A DNA stretch of 33,685 nucleotides from an uncultured Oscillospiraceae bacterium (lineage in GTDB: Bacteria > Bacillota > Clostridia > Oscillospirales > Oscillospiraceae). Both the position numbers and the translations under genes were made by a program. The stretch covers positions 1 through 33,685 of the forward strand of contig CAJTOM010000019.1 in the NCBI GenBank assembly GCA_910577915.1, in the 5' to 3' direction. Below the pieces are notes generated by a model, which was not told where the DNA came from, searched no databases, and worked only from the letters and a program-made list of their open reading frames with translations. Numbering within the stretch: the stretch's first letter is position 1; the number at the start of each line of letters is the position of its first letter. Positions 1 to 5,603 of this stretch are shown here, one piece after another.

Positions 1-180
1 GGCCGGCAGGACCCGTCGGGCCCACCGCACCCGCAGCGCCGGCGGGGCCAGCAGGACCCGTCGGGCCCACCGCACCCGCAGCGCCGGCGGGGCCGGCAGG
101 ACCCGTCGGGCCCACCGCACCCGCAGCGCCGGCGGGGCCAACAGGACCCGTCGGGCCCACCGCACCCGCAGCGCCGGCGG
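1..180. repeat. Four exact-length tandem copies of a 45-bp unit inside the collagen-like gene
   Basis: Units begin at 1, 46, 91 and 136. They differ only at one or two bases near the start of each unit (ggccggc, ggccagc, ggccggc, ggccaac). The array reaches the window edge, so the copy number is a minimum. Each unit encodes 15 residues, five Gly-X-Y triplets, so gain or loss of units keeps the reading frame. There are no spacers, so this is not a CRISPR array. Confidence 0.95.
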
Positions 181-490
181 GGCCCATTGCTCCTGTCGCG
201 CCTGTCGCGCCCGTCGCACCAGCGGGACCCACCGGGCCCGTGGGACCCATCGGTCCCATCGCACCCGCCGTACCCGCAGGACCCGTGGCGCCCGTCATCC
301 CCGCGGGGCCCATGGGCCCCATGGGCCCTATGGGTCCCATCGGCCCCATAGGACCGGCGGGACCGGGCAGTCCGCGGGGCCCTCTGGGCCCCTGGGGGCC
401 GGGCACACAGCAGACGCCGGCGCTTCCGCAGGAGCCCTCGCAGGAGCTCCCGCAGCCGCAGGGATCATGCTCGTAACAGTTGTATCTCAT
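1..490 (-). CDS. Collagen-like Gly-X-Y repeat protein, 3' end outside the window
   Basis: The minus strand from the ATG at 490 reads open to the window edge (163 codons). The N-terminus is short and Cys-rich (starts [17 protein letters not shown]). From about residue 31 glycine occupies every third position without a break, as in collagen-like bacterial proteins. The earlier Gly-X-Y part has many Pro-Met and Pro-Ile triplets; the distal part is a 15-residue unit ([15 protein letters not shown] type) repeated four times up to the edge. A GGAGG lies 11 nt before the ATG. Families of this kind (BclA type) form hair-like fibres on the spore exosporium, and the sigma-K-like promoter upstream fits that role. 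The Cys-rich head could crosslink the protein or anchor it. Function is inferred; the C-terminal domain is not visible. The opposite strand is also open but its glycine spacing is broken. Confidence 0.85.
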   Translation of the reverse strand, partial: MRYNCYEHDPCGCGSSCEGSCGSAGVCCVPGPQGPRGPRGLPGPAGPMGPMGPIGPMGPMGPAGMTGATGPAGTAGAMGPMGPTGPVGPAGATGATGATGAMGPAGAAGAVGPTGPVGPAGAAGAVGPTGPAGPAGAAGAVGPTGPAGPAGAAGAVGPTGPAG

Positions 491-541
491 AGGGAAAACA
501 TCCTCCCTGTATCGCACTCCCGCAGCCCTCATGCCGCGGGG

Positions 542-585
542 GATCGGGCGCGCAGGCCGCCGTCTGCGGAACCTCGCGCCCGATC
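542..585. repeat. 11-bp perfect inverted repeat at the start site of the collagen-like gene
   Basis: gatcgggcgcg (542-552) and cgcgcccgatc (575-585) are perfect complements separated by 22 nt, and the loop can form a further ccgc/gcgg stem. The right arm abuts the sigma-K-like -10 and would cover the predicted transcription start; the left arm would lie in the leader. It has no T-run, so it does not look like a terminator. It may be a regulator site or a leader hairpin. Confidence 0.55.
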
Positions 586-615
586 TATCCTATGCGCCGG
601 GAGGTCCCGGGGTGC
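586..615 (-). promoter_or_regulatory. Sigma-K-type sporulation promoter of the collagen-like gene
   Basis: On the minus strand GCACC (615-611) is followed after 16 nt by CATAGGATA (594-586). Both halves fit the published late mother-cell sigma-K pattern (GMACM, 16-17 nt, CATANNNTA) without mismatch. The site sits about 95 nt before the collagen-like start codon. Placing an exosporium-type gene under sigma-K matches what is known for such proteins in bacilli. The short consensus means a chance match is possible. Confidence 0.55.
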
Positions 616-620
616 TTGCT

Positions 621-740
621 TTACCACAGCATTCTCCTCTGCGCCAGCTCCCGCAGCTCCTCCCGCACGGTGGCGGGCGGCAGGACAGCCTCCCTCCCTG
701 TCTCCGCTCTTTTCTTCCTCCGAACAAGCCGCTTTTTCAT
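621..740 (-). CDS. Small basic protein of 39 residues, unknown
   Basis: ATG at 740, TAA at 623-621. A strong AAAGGAGG sits 7 nt before the start, which is the main reason to call it. The product begins MKKRLVRRKKRAETGREAVL and ends LRELAQRRMLW; it is rich in Arg and Lys in its first third, followed by an Arg/Glu/Leu-rich stretch that could be helical. It has no Cys, no membrane segment and no family I recognise. The sigma-K-like promoter of the downstream collagen-like gene begins only a few bases after its stop codon. It could be a small spore or DNA-binding protein, or a spurious ORF. No clear promoter of its own was found. Confidence 0.45.
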   Translation of the reverse strand: MKKRLVRRKKRAETGREAVLPPATVREELRELAQRRMLW

Positions 741-835
741 ACCGCAGCCTCCTTTCCCTCTTTGCCTATAGAACGCTCTGCGGACCTAAAGTGTCCATAT
801 ATATGAAAACTTTTTTCATTTCTCCCCCATTTGGT

Positions 836-865
836 TTGACGGCCCCACCATCCCCATGGTATGAT
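836..865 (+). promoter_or_regulatory. Sigma-A promoter for the aromatic acid exporter-like gene
   Basis: TTGACG (836-841), 18 nt, TATGAT (860-865); the GTG start at 898 follows a GGAGGGGAGGG ribosome binding site. Confidence 0.7.
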
Positions 866-897
866 AGACAAAAATCACCGGAGGGGAGGGAAAGCCT

Positions 898-1800
898 GTG
901 ACGCGTCCCAGAATCCACGTAGGTCTGCGCACGGTCAAGACCGCCGCCGCCATCATCACCGCCATGGTCATTGTGGACCTGTACGGGGCCACCAGCTCCC
1001 GGCTGATCTTCGCCATGCTGGGGGCCATGGCGGCGGTACAGCCCACCTTCAAGGAGTCCGTGGAGACCTGCCTCTTCCAGATCATCGGGGTGGCCATGGG
1101 GGCCCTGGCGGGGGTGGTGCTGCTGGCCCTGCCCATCAGCCATCTGACGGCGGTGGGCGTGGGGGTGGTGGGGCTCATCGTCCTCTACAACATGCTCCAC
1201 ATCACCGCCTCCCCCTCCCTGCCCTGCTTCATCCTGGTGATGCTCTGCACCGACGCGGAGATGGCCCCCATCGGCTACGCCCTGGGCCGCATCTGGGACA
1301 CCGCCATCGGCCTGGGGGTGGGGATGCTCATCAACATGCTGGTCTTCCCCTACGACAACAGCCGGAAGATCCGCGCCACGGTGGCCGGCCTGGACCGGGA
1401 CCTGCTCCTCTTTTTGGAGGACATGTTCGACGGGGACAGCCACCTGCCGGACGCCGACGGCATGCTCCGGACCATCGCCGGCCTGGAGCAGCAGCTGGCC
1501 CTCTTCGCCAACCAGCGCCTGATCCTCCACCTGCGCCGGCAGAAGCGGCAGCTGGAGCAGTACCGCCTCTGCGAGCGCAGGGCCCGGGAGCTGGTAAGCC
1601 ATCTGGAGGTCCTCTCCCAGCTGGAGACCCCCGGACGGCTCAGCCCGGAGAACCGGAAGCGGCTGACGGGCTGCGGCGCGTCCATTCTGGACCAGCGGGA
1701 ACTGGACTCCGTCATGGAGCTGGACGTGGTGACCAACTACCACGTCTCCCGGATTCTCTCCCTCCGCCGCGAGCTGCTGGAGGTGCTGGAGGAGAGCTGA
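898..1800 (+). CDS. Aromatic acid exporter family (ArAE_1 / DUF939) membrane protein
   Basis: 300 residues. The first half (to about residue 155) is a run of hydrophobic segments with the family-like stretch LRTVKTAAAIITAMVIVDL near the start and FAMLGAMAAVQPTFKESVE after it. The second half is a charged, probably cytoplasmic helical domain (QRLILHLRRQKRQLEQYRL) ending LLEVLEES. This architecture and length fit the Firmicutes ArAE_1/FUSC-like group, predicted to export aromatic acids or related organic anions; the substrate cannot be read from sequence. The start is GTG at 898, chosen for the strong GGAGGGGAGGG six bases upstream; an ATG further upstream has no such site. It is monocistronic: promoter at 836-865 and a large palindrome after the stop. 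Confidence 0.8.
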   Translation: MTRPRIHVGLRTVKTAAAIITAMVIVDLYGATSSRLIFAMLGAMAAVQPTFKESVETCLFQIIGVAMGALAGVVLLALPISHLTAVGVGVVGLIVLYNMLHITASPSLPCFILVMLCTDAEMAPIGYALGRIWDTAIGLGVGMLINMLVFPYDNSRKIRATVAGLDRDLLLFLEDMFDGDSHLPDADGMLRTIAGLEQQLALFANQRLILHLRRQKRQLEQYRLCERRARELVSHLEVLSQLETPGRLSPENRKRLTGCGASILDQRELDSVMELDVVTNYHVSRILSLRRELLEVLEES

Positions 1801-1818
1801 ACCTCCGCCGGGATTTTG

Positions 1819-1844
1819 GAGGGGGCCCCGGCCGGGGCCCCCTC
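1819..1844 (+). terminator. 26-bp perfect palindrome after the exporter gene
   Basis: gagggggccccgg and ccggggccccctc form a perfect 13-bp stem 18 nt after the stop codon. There is only a weak pyrimidine tail and no T-run, so it is a terminator-like or 3'-stabilising hairpin rather than a textbook terminator. Confidence 0.5.
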
Positions 1845-1900
1845 TCCGTCCCTCTCACCGCCCGCTTGCGCCTCCCCATCTCCCACTGGGGCAAACCGCC

Positions 1901-1928
1901 TTGCAATCTCCCGCCCCTCTGCTACAAT
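1901..1928 (+). promoter_or_regulatory. Sigma-A promoter of the LytTR-DUF3021 operon
   Basis: TTGCAA (1901-1906), 16 nt, TACAAT (1923-1928), with an extended -10 TG at 1920-1921. The start codon is at 1950, giving a very short leader. A LytTR protein often regulates its own operon, but I could not define a LytTR binding repeat here. Confidence 0.75.
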
Positions 1929-1949
1929 GGTCCTGAAAGGAGGGACGTC

Positions 1950-2408
1950 ATGAAGATCACACTCAACCAGGACCCGTCCTTCTCCGAGACGGAGGTCATC
2001 ATCAACTGCCCCCAGCCGGACGAGGACATTCTGCGCCTGGTGGCCATGCTCCGGATCCACCAAAAGAAGCTGGTGGGCATCCTGGACGGGGAGCGCCGCC
2101 TGCTGGACGTAAAGGACATCCTTTACATCGACACCGCCGACAAGCGGACCTTCCTCTACACCGGCAAGGCCGTCTACGAGTCCGCCCTGCGGCTCTACGA
2201 GCTGGAGGACAGCCTCCGGGAGCTGGACTTTCTCCGGGCAGGCCGGTCCGTCATCGTCAACTTCCGGCGGATCCAGGCCATCCGCCCGGAGCTGGGGGGC
2301 CGGCTTCTGGTCACCATGGACAACGGAGAGCAGGTGTACGTCTCCCGCCAGTACGCCGGCGACATGAAGGAAAAGCTGCGGGAATTGGAAAGGAGTATCT
2401 TACGATGA
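1950..2408 (+). CDS. LytTR-domain DNA-binding regulator
   Basis: 152 residues. The C-terminal two thirds is a LytTR DNA-binding domain: KDILYIDTADKRTFLYT, then YELEDSLRELDFLRAGRSVIVNFRRIQAIRPELGGRLLVTMDNGEQVYVSRQYAGDMKEKL, including the typical F.R..RS.IVN...I layout. There is no receiver domain, so this is the small stand-alone type that partners a membrane protein rather than a kinase. Its TGA overlaps the ATG of the next gene (ATGA at 2405-2408), so the two are almost certainly translationally coupled. The start at 1950 has AAAGGAGG 6 nt upstream. In known LytTR/DUF3021 pairs the membrane protein restrains the regulator; that is the expected mechanism here, by family analogy. Confidence 0.88.
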   Translation: MKITLNQDPSFSETEVIINCPQPDEDILRLVAMLRIHQKKLVGILDGERRLLDVKDILYIDTADKRTFLYTGKAVYESALRLYELEDSLRELDFLRAGRSVIVNFRRIQAIRPELGGRLLVTMDNGEQVYVSRQYAGDMKEKLRELERSILR

Positions 2409-2857
2409 AACAGTTCTTAAACGGCGTAGTCCAGTGGAAGACCTCCACGTGCCTCATCTTCACCGCCTCCATGTTCATCTACCTGACGATGAGCCTGCTG
2501 TTTGACAACAGCCAGGTCTCCACCGCCCTGCTGTGGACCCTGTTCTGGGTCTGTGCGGCGGCGGCGCTGCTCCAGGGGGTGTGCTTCTCCACCTGGATTT
2601 TCAAGAAAATGCGGTACACCTGGCGCAGCCTGCTGTTTGTGGCCCTTTTCCTGCCGGCGCTGACCCTGGCGGCCTGGAAGGGCAGGTGGTTCCCCGTGGA
2701 GAAGGCGGAGGCCTGGATCACGTTTGTGGGCATCTTCTTCCTGATCTTCATCGCCATGACCATCGGCTTTGACGTCTACTTCCGCATCACCGGCCGCAAG
2801 TACGACGGCCTCATGGGCCAGTACCGGAAGCAGACGGAGGACAGAGAATCCCCCTGA
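2405..2857 (+). CDS. DUF3021 family membrane protein
   Basis: 150 residues with four hydrophobic segments (about 17-35, 43-63, 72-90, 103-127), short loops and a charged cytoplasmic tail. Length, four-helix layout and position directly after a LytTR regulator, with an ATGA overlap, are diagnostic for DUF3021. Such proteins are thought to act as membrane-bound partners that modulate the cognate LytTR regulator. A strong terminator follows at once, closing a two-gene operon. Confidence 0.85.
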   Translation: MKQFLNGVVQWKTSTCLIFTASMFIYLTMSLLFDNSQVSTALLWTLFWVCAAAALLQGVCFSTWIFKKMRYTWRSLLFVALFLPALTLAAWKGRWFPVEKAEAWITFVGIFFLIFIAMTIGFDVYFRITGRKYDGLMGQYRKQTEDRESP

Positions 2858-2864
2858 CCCACCG

Positions 2865-2902
2865 GCCGCAGCGGCATACGCCGCTGCGGCTTTTCCTCTT
2901 TT
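2865..2902 (+). terminator. Rho-independent terminator of the LytTR operon
   Basis: gccgcagcgg (2865-2874) and ccgctgcggc (2881-2890) form a perfect 10-bp stem with a 6-nt loop, followed by ttttcctctttt. Confidence 0.92.
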
Positions 2903-2945
2903 GCGCGCCGCCGCAAATTTGCCTGTTCCCATCCCCGCAGATCTG

Positions 2946-2954
2946 TGGTACAAT
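2946..2954 (+). promoter_or_regulatory. Extended -10 promoter for the SnoaL-like gene
   Basis: TGGTACAAT at 2946-2954 (TGn plus TACAAT). No convincing -35 lies at the usual distance. The start codon is 39 nt downstream. Confidence 0.5.
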
Positions 2955-2992
2955 CACAGCGTACTATTTTTAAATGTAAAGGAGGCGCTGCC

Positions 2993-3349
2993 ATGCTGCG
3001 TCCCAAGGAAGTCGTCCAGCTGTGGGTGGCCGCGTTCAACGCCGGCGACGCGGACGCCATCGCCGCTCTCTACCATGCCGACGCGGTCAATCACCAGGTG
3101 TCCAACGCCCCGGTAACCGGCAGAGCTGCCATCCGGCAGATGTTCACAGAGGAGTTTTCCTCCGCGAAGATGGTCTGTATCACGGAAAATCTCTTCGAGG
3201 ACGGCCAGTGGGCCATCCTGGAGTGGCGCGACCCTCTGGGTCTGCGCGGGTGCGGCTTCTTCCAAGTGGTGAACGAAAAAATCCTCTTCCAGCGGGGCTA
3301 TTGGGACAAGCTGTCCTTCCTGAAACAGCACGGCCTCCCCATCGAATAG
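2993..3349 (+). CDS. SnoaL-like / NTF2-fold small protein
   Basis: 118 residues from the ATG at 2993, preceded by AAAGGAGG at 7 nt; an in-frame upstream start at 2945 overlaps the -10 and is rejected. The pattern VVQLWVAAFNAGDADAIAALYHADAVNHQV followed by TGRAAIRQMFTEEF is the typical SnoaL-like (nuclear transport factor 2 fold) opening, and the rest alternates short strands (CITENLFEDGQWAILEWRD, GCGFFQVVNEKILFQRGYWDKLSFL). Such proteins are cytosolic cone-shaped folds that act as small hydrolases, isomerases or ligand binders. No catalytic function can be assigned. It is a single-gene unit with its own promoter. Confidence 0.75.
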   Translation: MLRPKEVVQLWVAAFNAGDADAIAALYHADAVNHQVSNAPVTGRAAIRQMFTEEFSSAKMVCITENLFEDGQWAILEWRDPLGLRGCGFFQVVNEKILFQRGYWDKLSFLKQHGLPIE

Positions 3350-3365
3350 CTCCTCCGCCCCCCTC

Positions 3366-3394
3366 TTCGCCGCCGGAAATTGTCCGGCGGCGAA
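3366..3394. terminator. Inverted repeat after the SnoaL-like gene
   Basis: ttcgccgccgg (3366-3376) and ccggcggcgaa (3384-3394) form a perfect 11-bp stem with a 7-nt loop. There is no T-run on either strand. The next promoter begins only 8 nt further on. Confidence 0.5.
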
Positions 3395-3402
3395 ACCATG
3401 AC

Positions 3403-3431
3403 TTGACAACTGGGAACGATGCCCTTATTAT
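3403..3431 (+). promoter_or_regulatory. Strong sigma-A promoter for the methyltransferase-dprA-topA block
   Basis: TTGACA (3403-3408), exactly 17 nt, TATTAT (3426-3431). The leader to the ATG at 3489 is about 50 nt. Confidence 0.85.
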
Positions 3432-3488
3432 AAGAGGAACCGGAGAACACCACCCGCGGGCACTTCGCCCGCCCCAGAGGAGGCCCCC

Positions 3489-4250
3489 ATGGCAGAACGC
3501 ATCACCAGCCGCGCCAACCCCCTGTGCGCCCATTTCCGCAAGCTGGCCTCCTCCCGCGCCTACCGCCAGGAGGCCGGGGAGTTCCTGTGCGACAGCCCCA
3601 AGCTCCTCCGGGAGGCCTGCCTGTGGGGCGCGCCCGTCCGCACGGTGCTGCACACCCCCGGCGTCCCCCTGCCGGACCTGAACGGCGCGGACGTGCGGGA
3701 GGTCAGCGAGAGCGTCATGGCCGCCGTCAGCCCCATGGAGACCCCCCAGGGGGTGGTCTTCACCTGCGCCATGACCCCGCCCCCCCTGCCCACCCGCCTG
3801 GAGCCGGGCCGCTACCTGGTGCTGGACGGCATTCAGGACCCCGGCAACGCGGGGACCATTCTGCGCACGGCGGACGCCTTTGACTGCCGGGCCGTGTTTC
3901 TCCTCCCCGGCTGCGCCGACCTCTACAGCCCCAAGACGCTGCGCTCCGCCATGGGCGCCCACTTCCGGTCGGCCCAGTGGTCCTGCACTCTGGAGGACGC
4001 CGCCGCCCTTTTCCGCGCAGCGGGCGTCCCCCTCTACGCCGCCGCCCTGGGGCCGGACACGGCGGACGTGCGCCGCGCGGACCTGACAAGCGCCGCCCTC
4101 GTCATCGGCAGCGAGGGGCGGGGGGTCTCCCCCCAGGCCCTGGCCGCCTGCCAGGGGACGCTGCAAATTCCCATGTCTGGCCGCTGCGAGTCCCTCAACG
4201 CCGCCGTAGCCGCCGCCGTCCTCCTGTGGGAGGGCTGGCGGCAGATATAG
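3489..4250 (+). CDS. TrmH/SpoU-family RNA 2'-O-methyltransferase
   Basis: 253 residues. An N-terminal substrate-binding region (RITSRANPLCAHFRKLASSRAYR..GEFLCDSPKLL) precedes a SPOUT catalytic domain. Motif 1 is VLDGIQDPGNAGTILRTADA (111-130) with the conserved Asn and Arg; motif 2 is VIGSEGRGVS (205-214); motif 3 is IPMSGRCESLNAAVAAAVLLW (227-247). These build the trefoil-knot SAM site. Members methylate the 2'-OH of a ribose in 23S rRNA or tRNA; the exact nucleotide cannot be told from sequence. It starts with an ATG after AGAGGAGG and leads an operon-like run with dprA 39 nt downstream. Confidence 0.88.
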   Translation: MAERITSRANPLCAHFRKLASSRAYRQEAGEFLCDSPKLLREACLWGAPVRTVLHTPGVPLPDLNGADVREVSESVMAAVSPMETPQGVVFTCAMTPPPLPTRLEPGRYLVLDGIQDPGNAGTILRTADAFDCRAVFLLPGCADLYSPKTLRSAMGAHFRSAQWSCTLEDAAALFRAAGVPLYAAALGPDTADVRRADLTSAALVIGSEGRGVSPQALAACQGTLQIPMSGRCESLNAAVAAAVLLWEGWRQI

Positions 4251-4289
4251 GCGGCCGTACCGCCCACCCCCGCGGAGAAAGGAGGCCCC

Positions 4290-5486
4290 ATGGCGTCGTT
4301 AAAGTACTGGCTCTGGCTGACGGGACGCAAGCTCAGCGGCCCCTTGAAGCTGGCCCTGCTGGATCGTTTTGGCGAGCCGGACCGGATTTACTACGGAGAA
4401 AAAGAGGAATACTCCCTCATAGAGGGCATCACCCGCGCCGCCGTGGCCTCCCTGGAGGACAAATCCATGGACGAGGCCAACCGGATTCTGGGGGACTGCC
4501 AGCGCCTGGGCCTGCGCATTCTCACCCTCCGGGACGCGGAATACCCCGAGCGCCTGCGCACCGTCTACAATCCGCCCCTGCTGCTGTACGTCCAGGGACG
4601 GCTGCCCCTCTTCGACGAGGAGGTGGCCGTGGCCATGGTGGGCAGCCGGAAGGCCTCGCCCTACGCCCTGGAGATGGGGGAGAAGCTGGCCTTCCAGATG
4701 GCGGGCCTGGGGGCGGTGATCGTCTCCGGCCTGGCTGCGGGAGGGGACGCCGCCGCCCACCGGGGCGCTCTCCGGGCCGGGGGCTTCACTGCCGCAGTCA
4801 TCGGCGGCGGCCACGACATCCTCTACCCCCGGGAGAACCGCCGGCTCTACGAGGACATCGGCGCCCGGGGCGTCATCCTCTCCGAGTACCCGCCGGGCAC
4901 GGAGCACATGGGCCGCCACTTCCCCGTCCGCAACCGGATCATCAGCGGCCTGAGCCTGGGTGTGGTGGTCACCGAGGCCCCGGAGCAGAGCGGCGCCCTC
5001 ATCACCGCCAGCCGCGCCCTGGACCAGGGGCGGGACGTGTTCGTCCTGCCGGGCCAGGCCGGGGACTGGCACTGCGCGGGCAGCAACCGGCTCCTCCGGG
5101 ACGGCGCGGGCCCCGCCATGGACGCCTGGGACGTGCTGGGCCACTATGTGGAGCGCTTTCCCCACAAGCTGCGGCAGCTGCGGGTGGAGGAACCCCGGCG
5201 CTTTGGCGGCGCGCCGGCCCAGCCGCCCCAAAAGGAGCGCCCCGCCGCCGAACCCCCTGCGCCCGCCCTGCCGGTGCTGCGCCTGGACGATGACCACGGC
5301 CTCACGGACGACCAGCTGCGCATCGTCAAGGCCCTCCGGGGCCGGACGGTCCAGGTGGACGACCTCATTGATGAGACCCAGATTCCCGCGCGGCGGGTCC
5401 TCTCCGCCCTGACCATGCTCACCTTGGATAAAATCGTGACCCAGGAGAGCGGCAAGCGCTTCTCCCTGGCGGTCACGCTGCAATAG
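4290..5486 (+). CDS. dprA: DNA-processing protein DprA
   Basis: 398 residues. A helical N-terminal region is followed by the Rossmann-like DprA core: MVGSRKAS (116-123), SGLAAGGDAAAH (146-157), then ENRRLYEDIGARGVILSEYPPG, HFPVRNRIISGLS and SGALITASRALDQGRDVFVLPG. A linker rich in Pro and Ala leads to a C-terminal winged-helix domain (about 325-398, QLRIVKALRGRTVQVDDLIDE). DprA binds incoming single-stranded DNA and loads RecA during natural transformation; in many non-competent Clostridia it is simply retained. The core has GGDAAAH where many homologues have GID..AH; the Asp and His are kept. GAAAGGAGG precedes the start. It lies in the conserved dprA-topA order. Confidence 0.93.
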   Translation: MASLKYWLWLTGRKLSGPLKLALLDRFGEPDRIYYGEKEEYSLIEGITRAAVASLEDKSMDEANRILGDCQRLGLRILTLRDAEYPERLRTVYNPPLLLYVQGRLPLFDEEVAVAMVGSRKASPYALEMGEKLAFQMAGLGAVIVSGLAAGGDAAAHRGALRAGGFTAAVIGGGHDILYPRENRRLYEDIGARGVILSEYPPGTEHMGRHFPVRNRIISGLSLGVVVTEAPEQSGALITASRALDQGRDVFVLPGQAGDWHCAGSNRLLRDGAGPAMDAWDVLGHYVERFPHKLRQLRVEEPRRFGGAPAQPPQKERPAAEPPAPALPVLRLDDDHGLTDDQLRIVKALRGRTVQVDDLIDETQIPARRVLSALTMLTLDKIVTQESGKRFSLAVTLQ

Positions 5487-5540
5487 ATCCCATCTGCGAC
5501 CGGGGGTCTCCCCCCGTCCCGCATTCATTCTAAAACGTTG

Positions 5541-5591
5541 GGGACCGCCCGCCCTCTCGGGGGGCCCGGTCCCGGCGGCGCGCGCGCCGCC
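5541..5591 (+). other. Hairpin cluster in the dprA-topA gap
   Basis: The gap holds several GC stems: cgggg/ccccg at about 5500-5516; gggaccg (5541-5547) with cggtccc (5567-5573); and an 18-bp perfect palindrome ggcggcgcgcgcgccgcc (5574-5591) that ends one base before the topA ribosome binding site. They may set topA translation or processing of the message. No promoter was found here, so topA is probably read through from 3403. Confidence 0.4.
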
Positions 5592-5603
5592 CAGGAGGAA
5601 ACC

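Noticed and set aside
1..180. CRISPR array
   Set aside because: The 45-bp units are directly adjacent with no unique spacers and are in frame with a coding sequence.
240..476. Plus-strand proline/glycine-rich ORF that looks collagen-like
   Set aside because: Glycine is not at every third residue on this strand, there is no ribosome binding site, and the minus strand has perfect Gly-X-Y spacing with a proper start.
3489..5486. Competence island
   Set aside because: dprA alone, in its usual place before topA, is common in non-competent Clostridia; no com genes are near.
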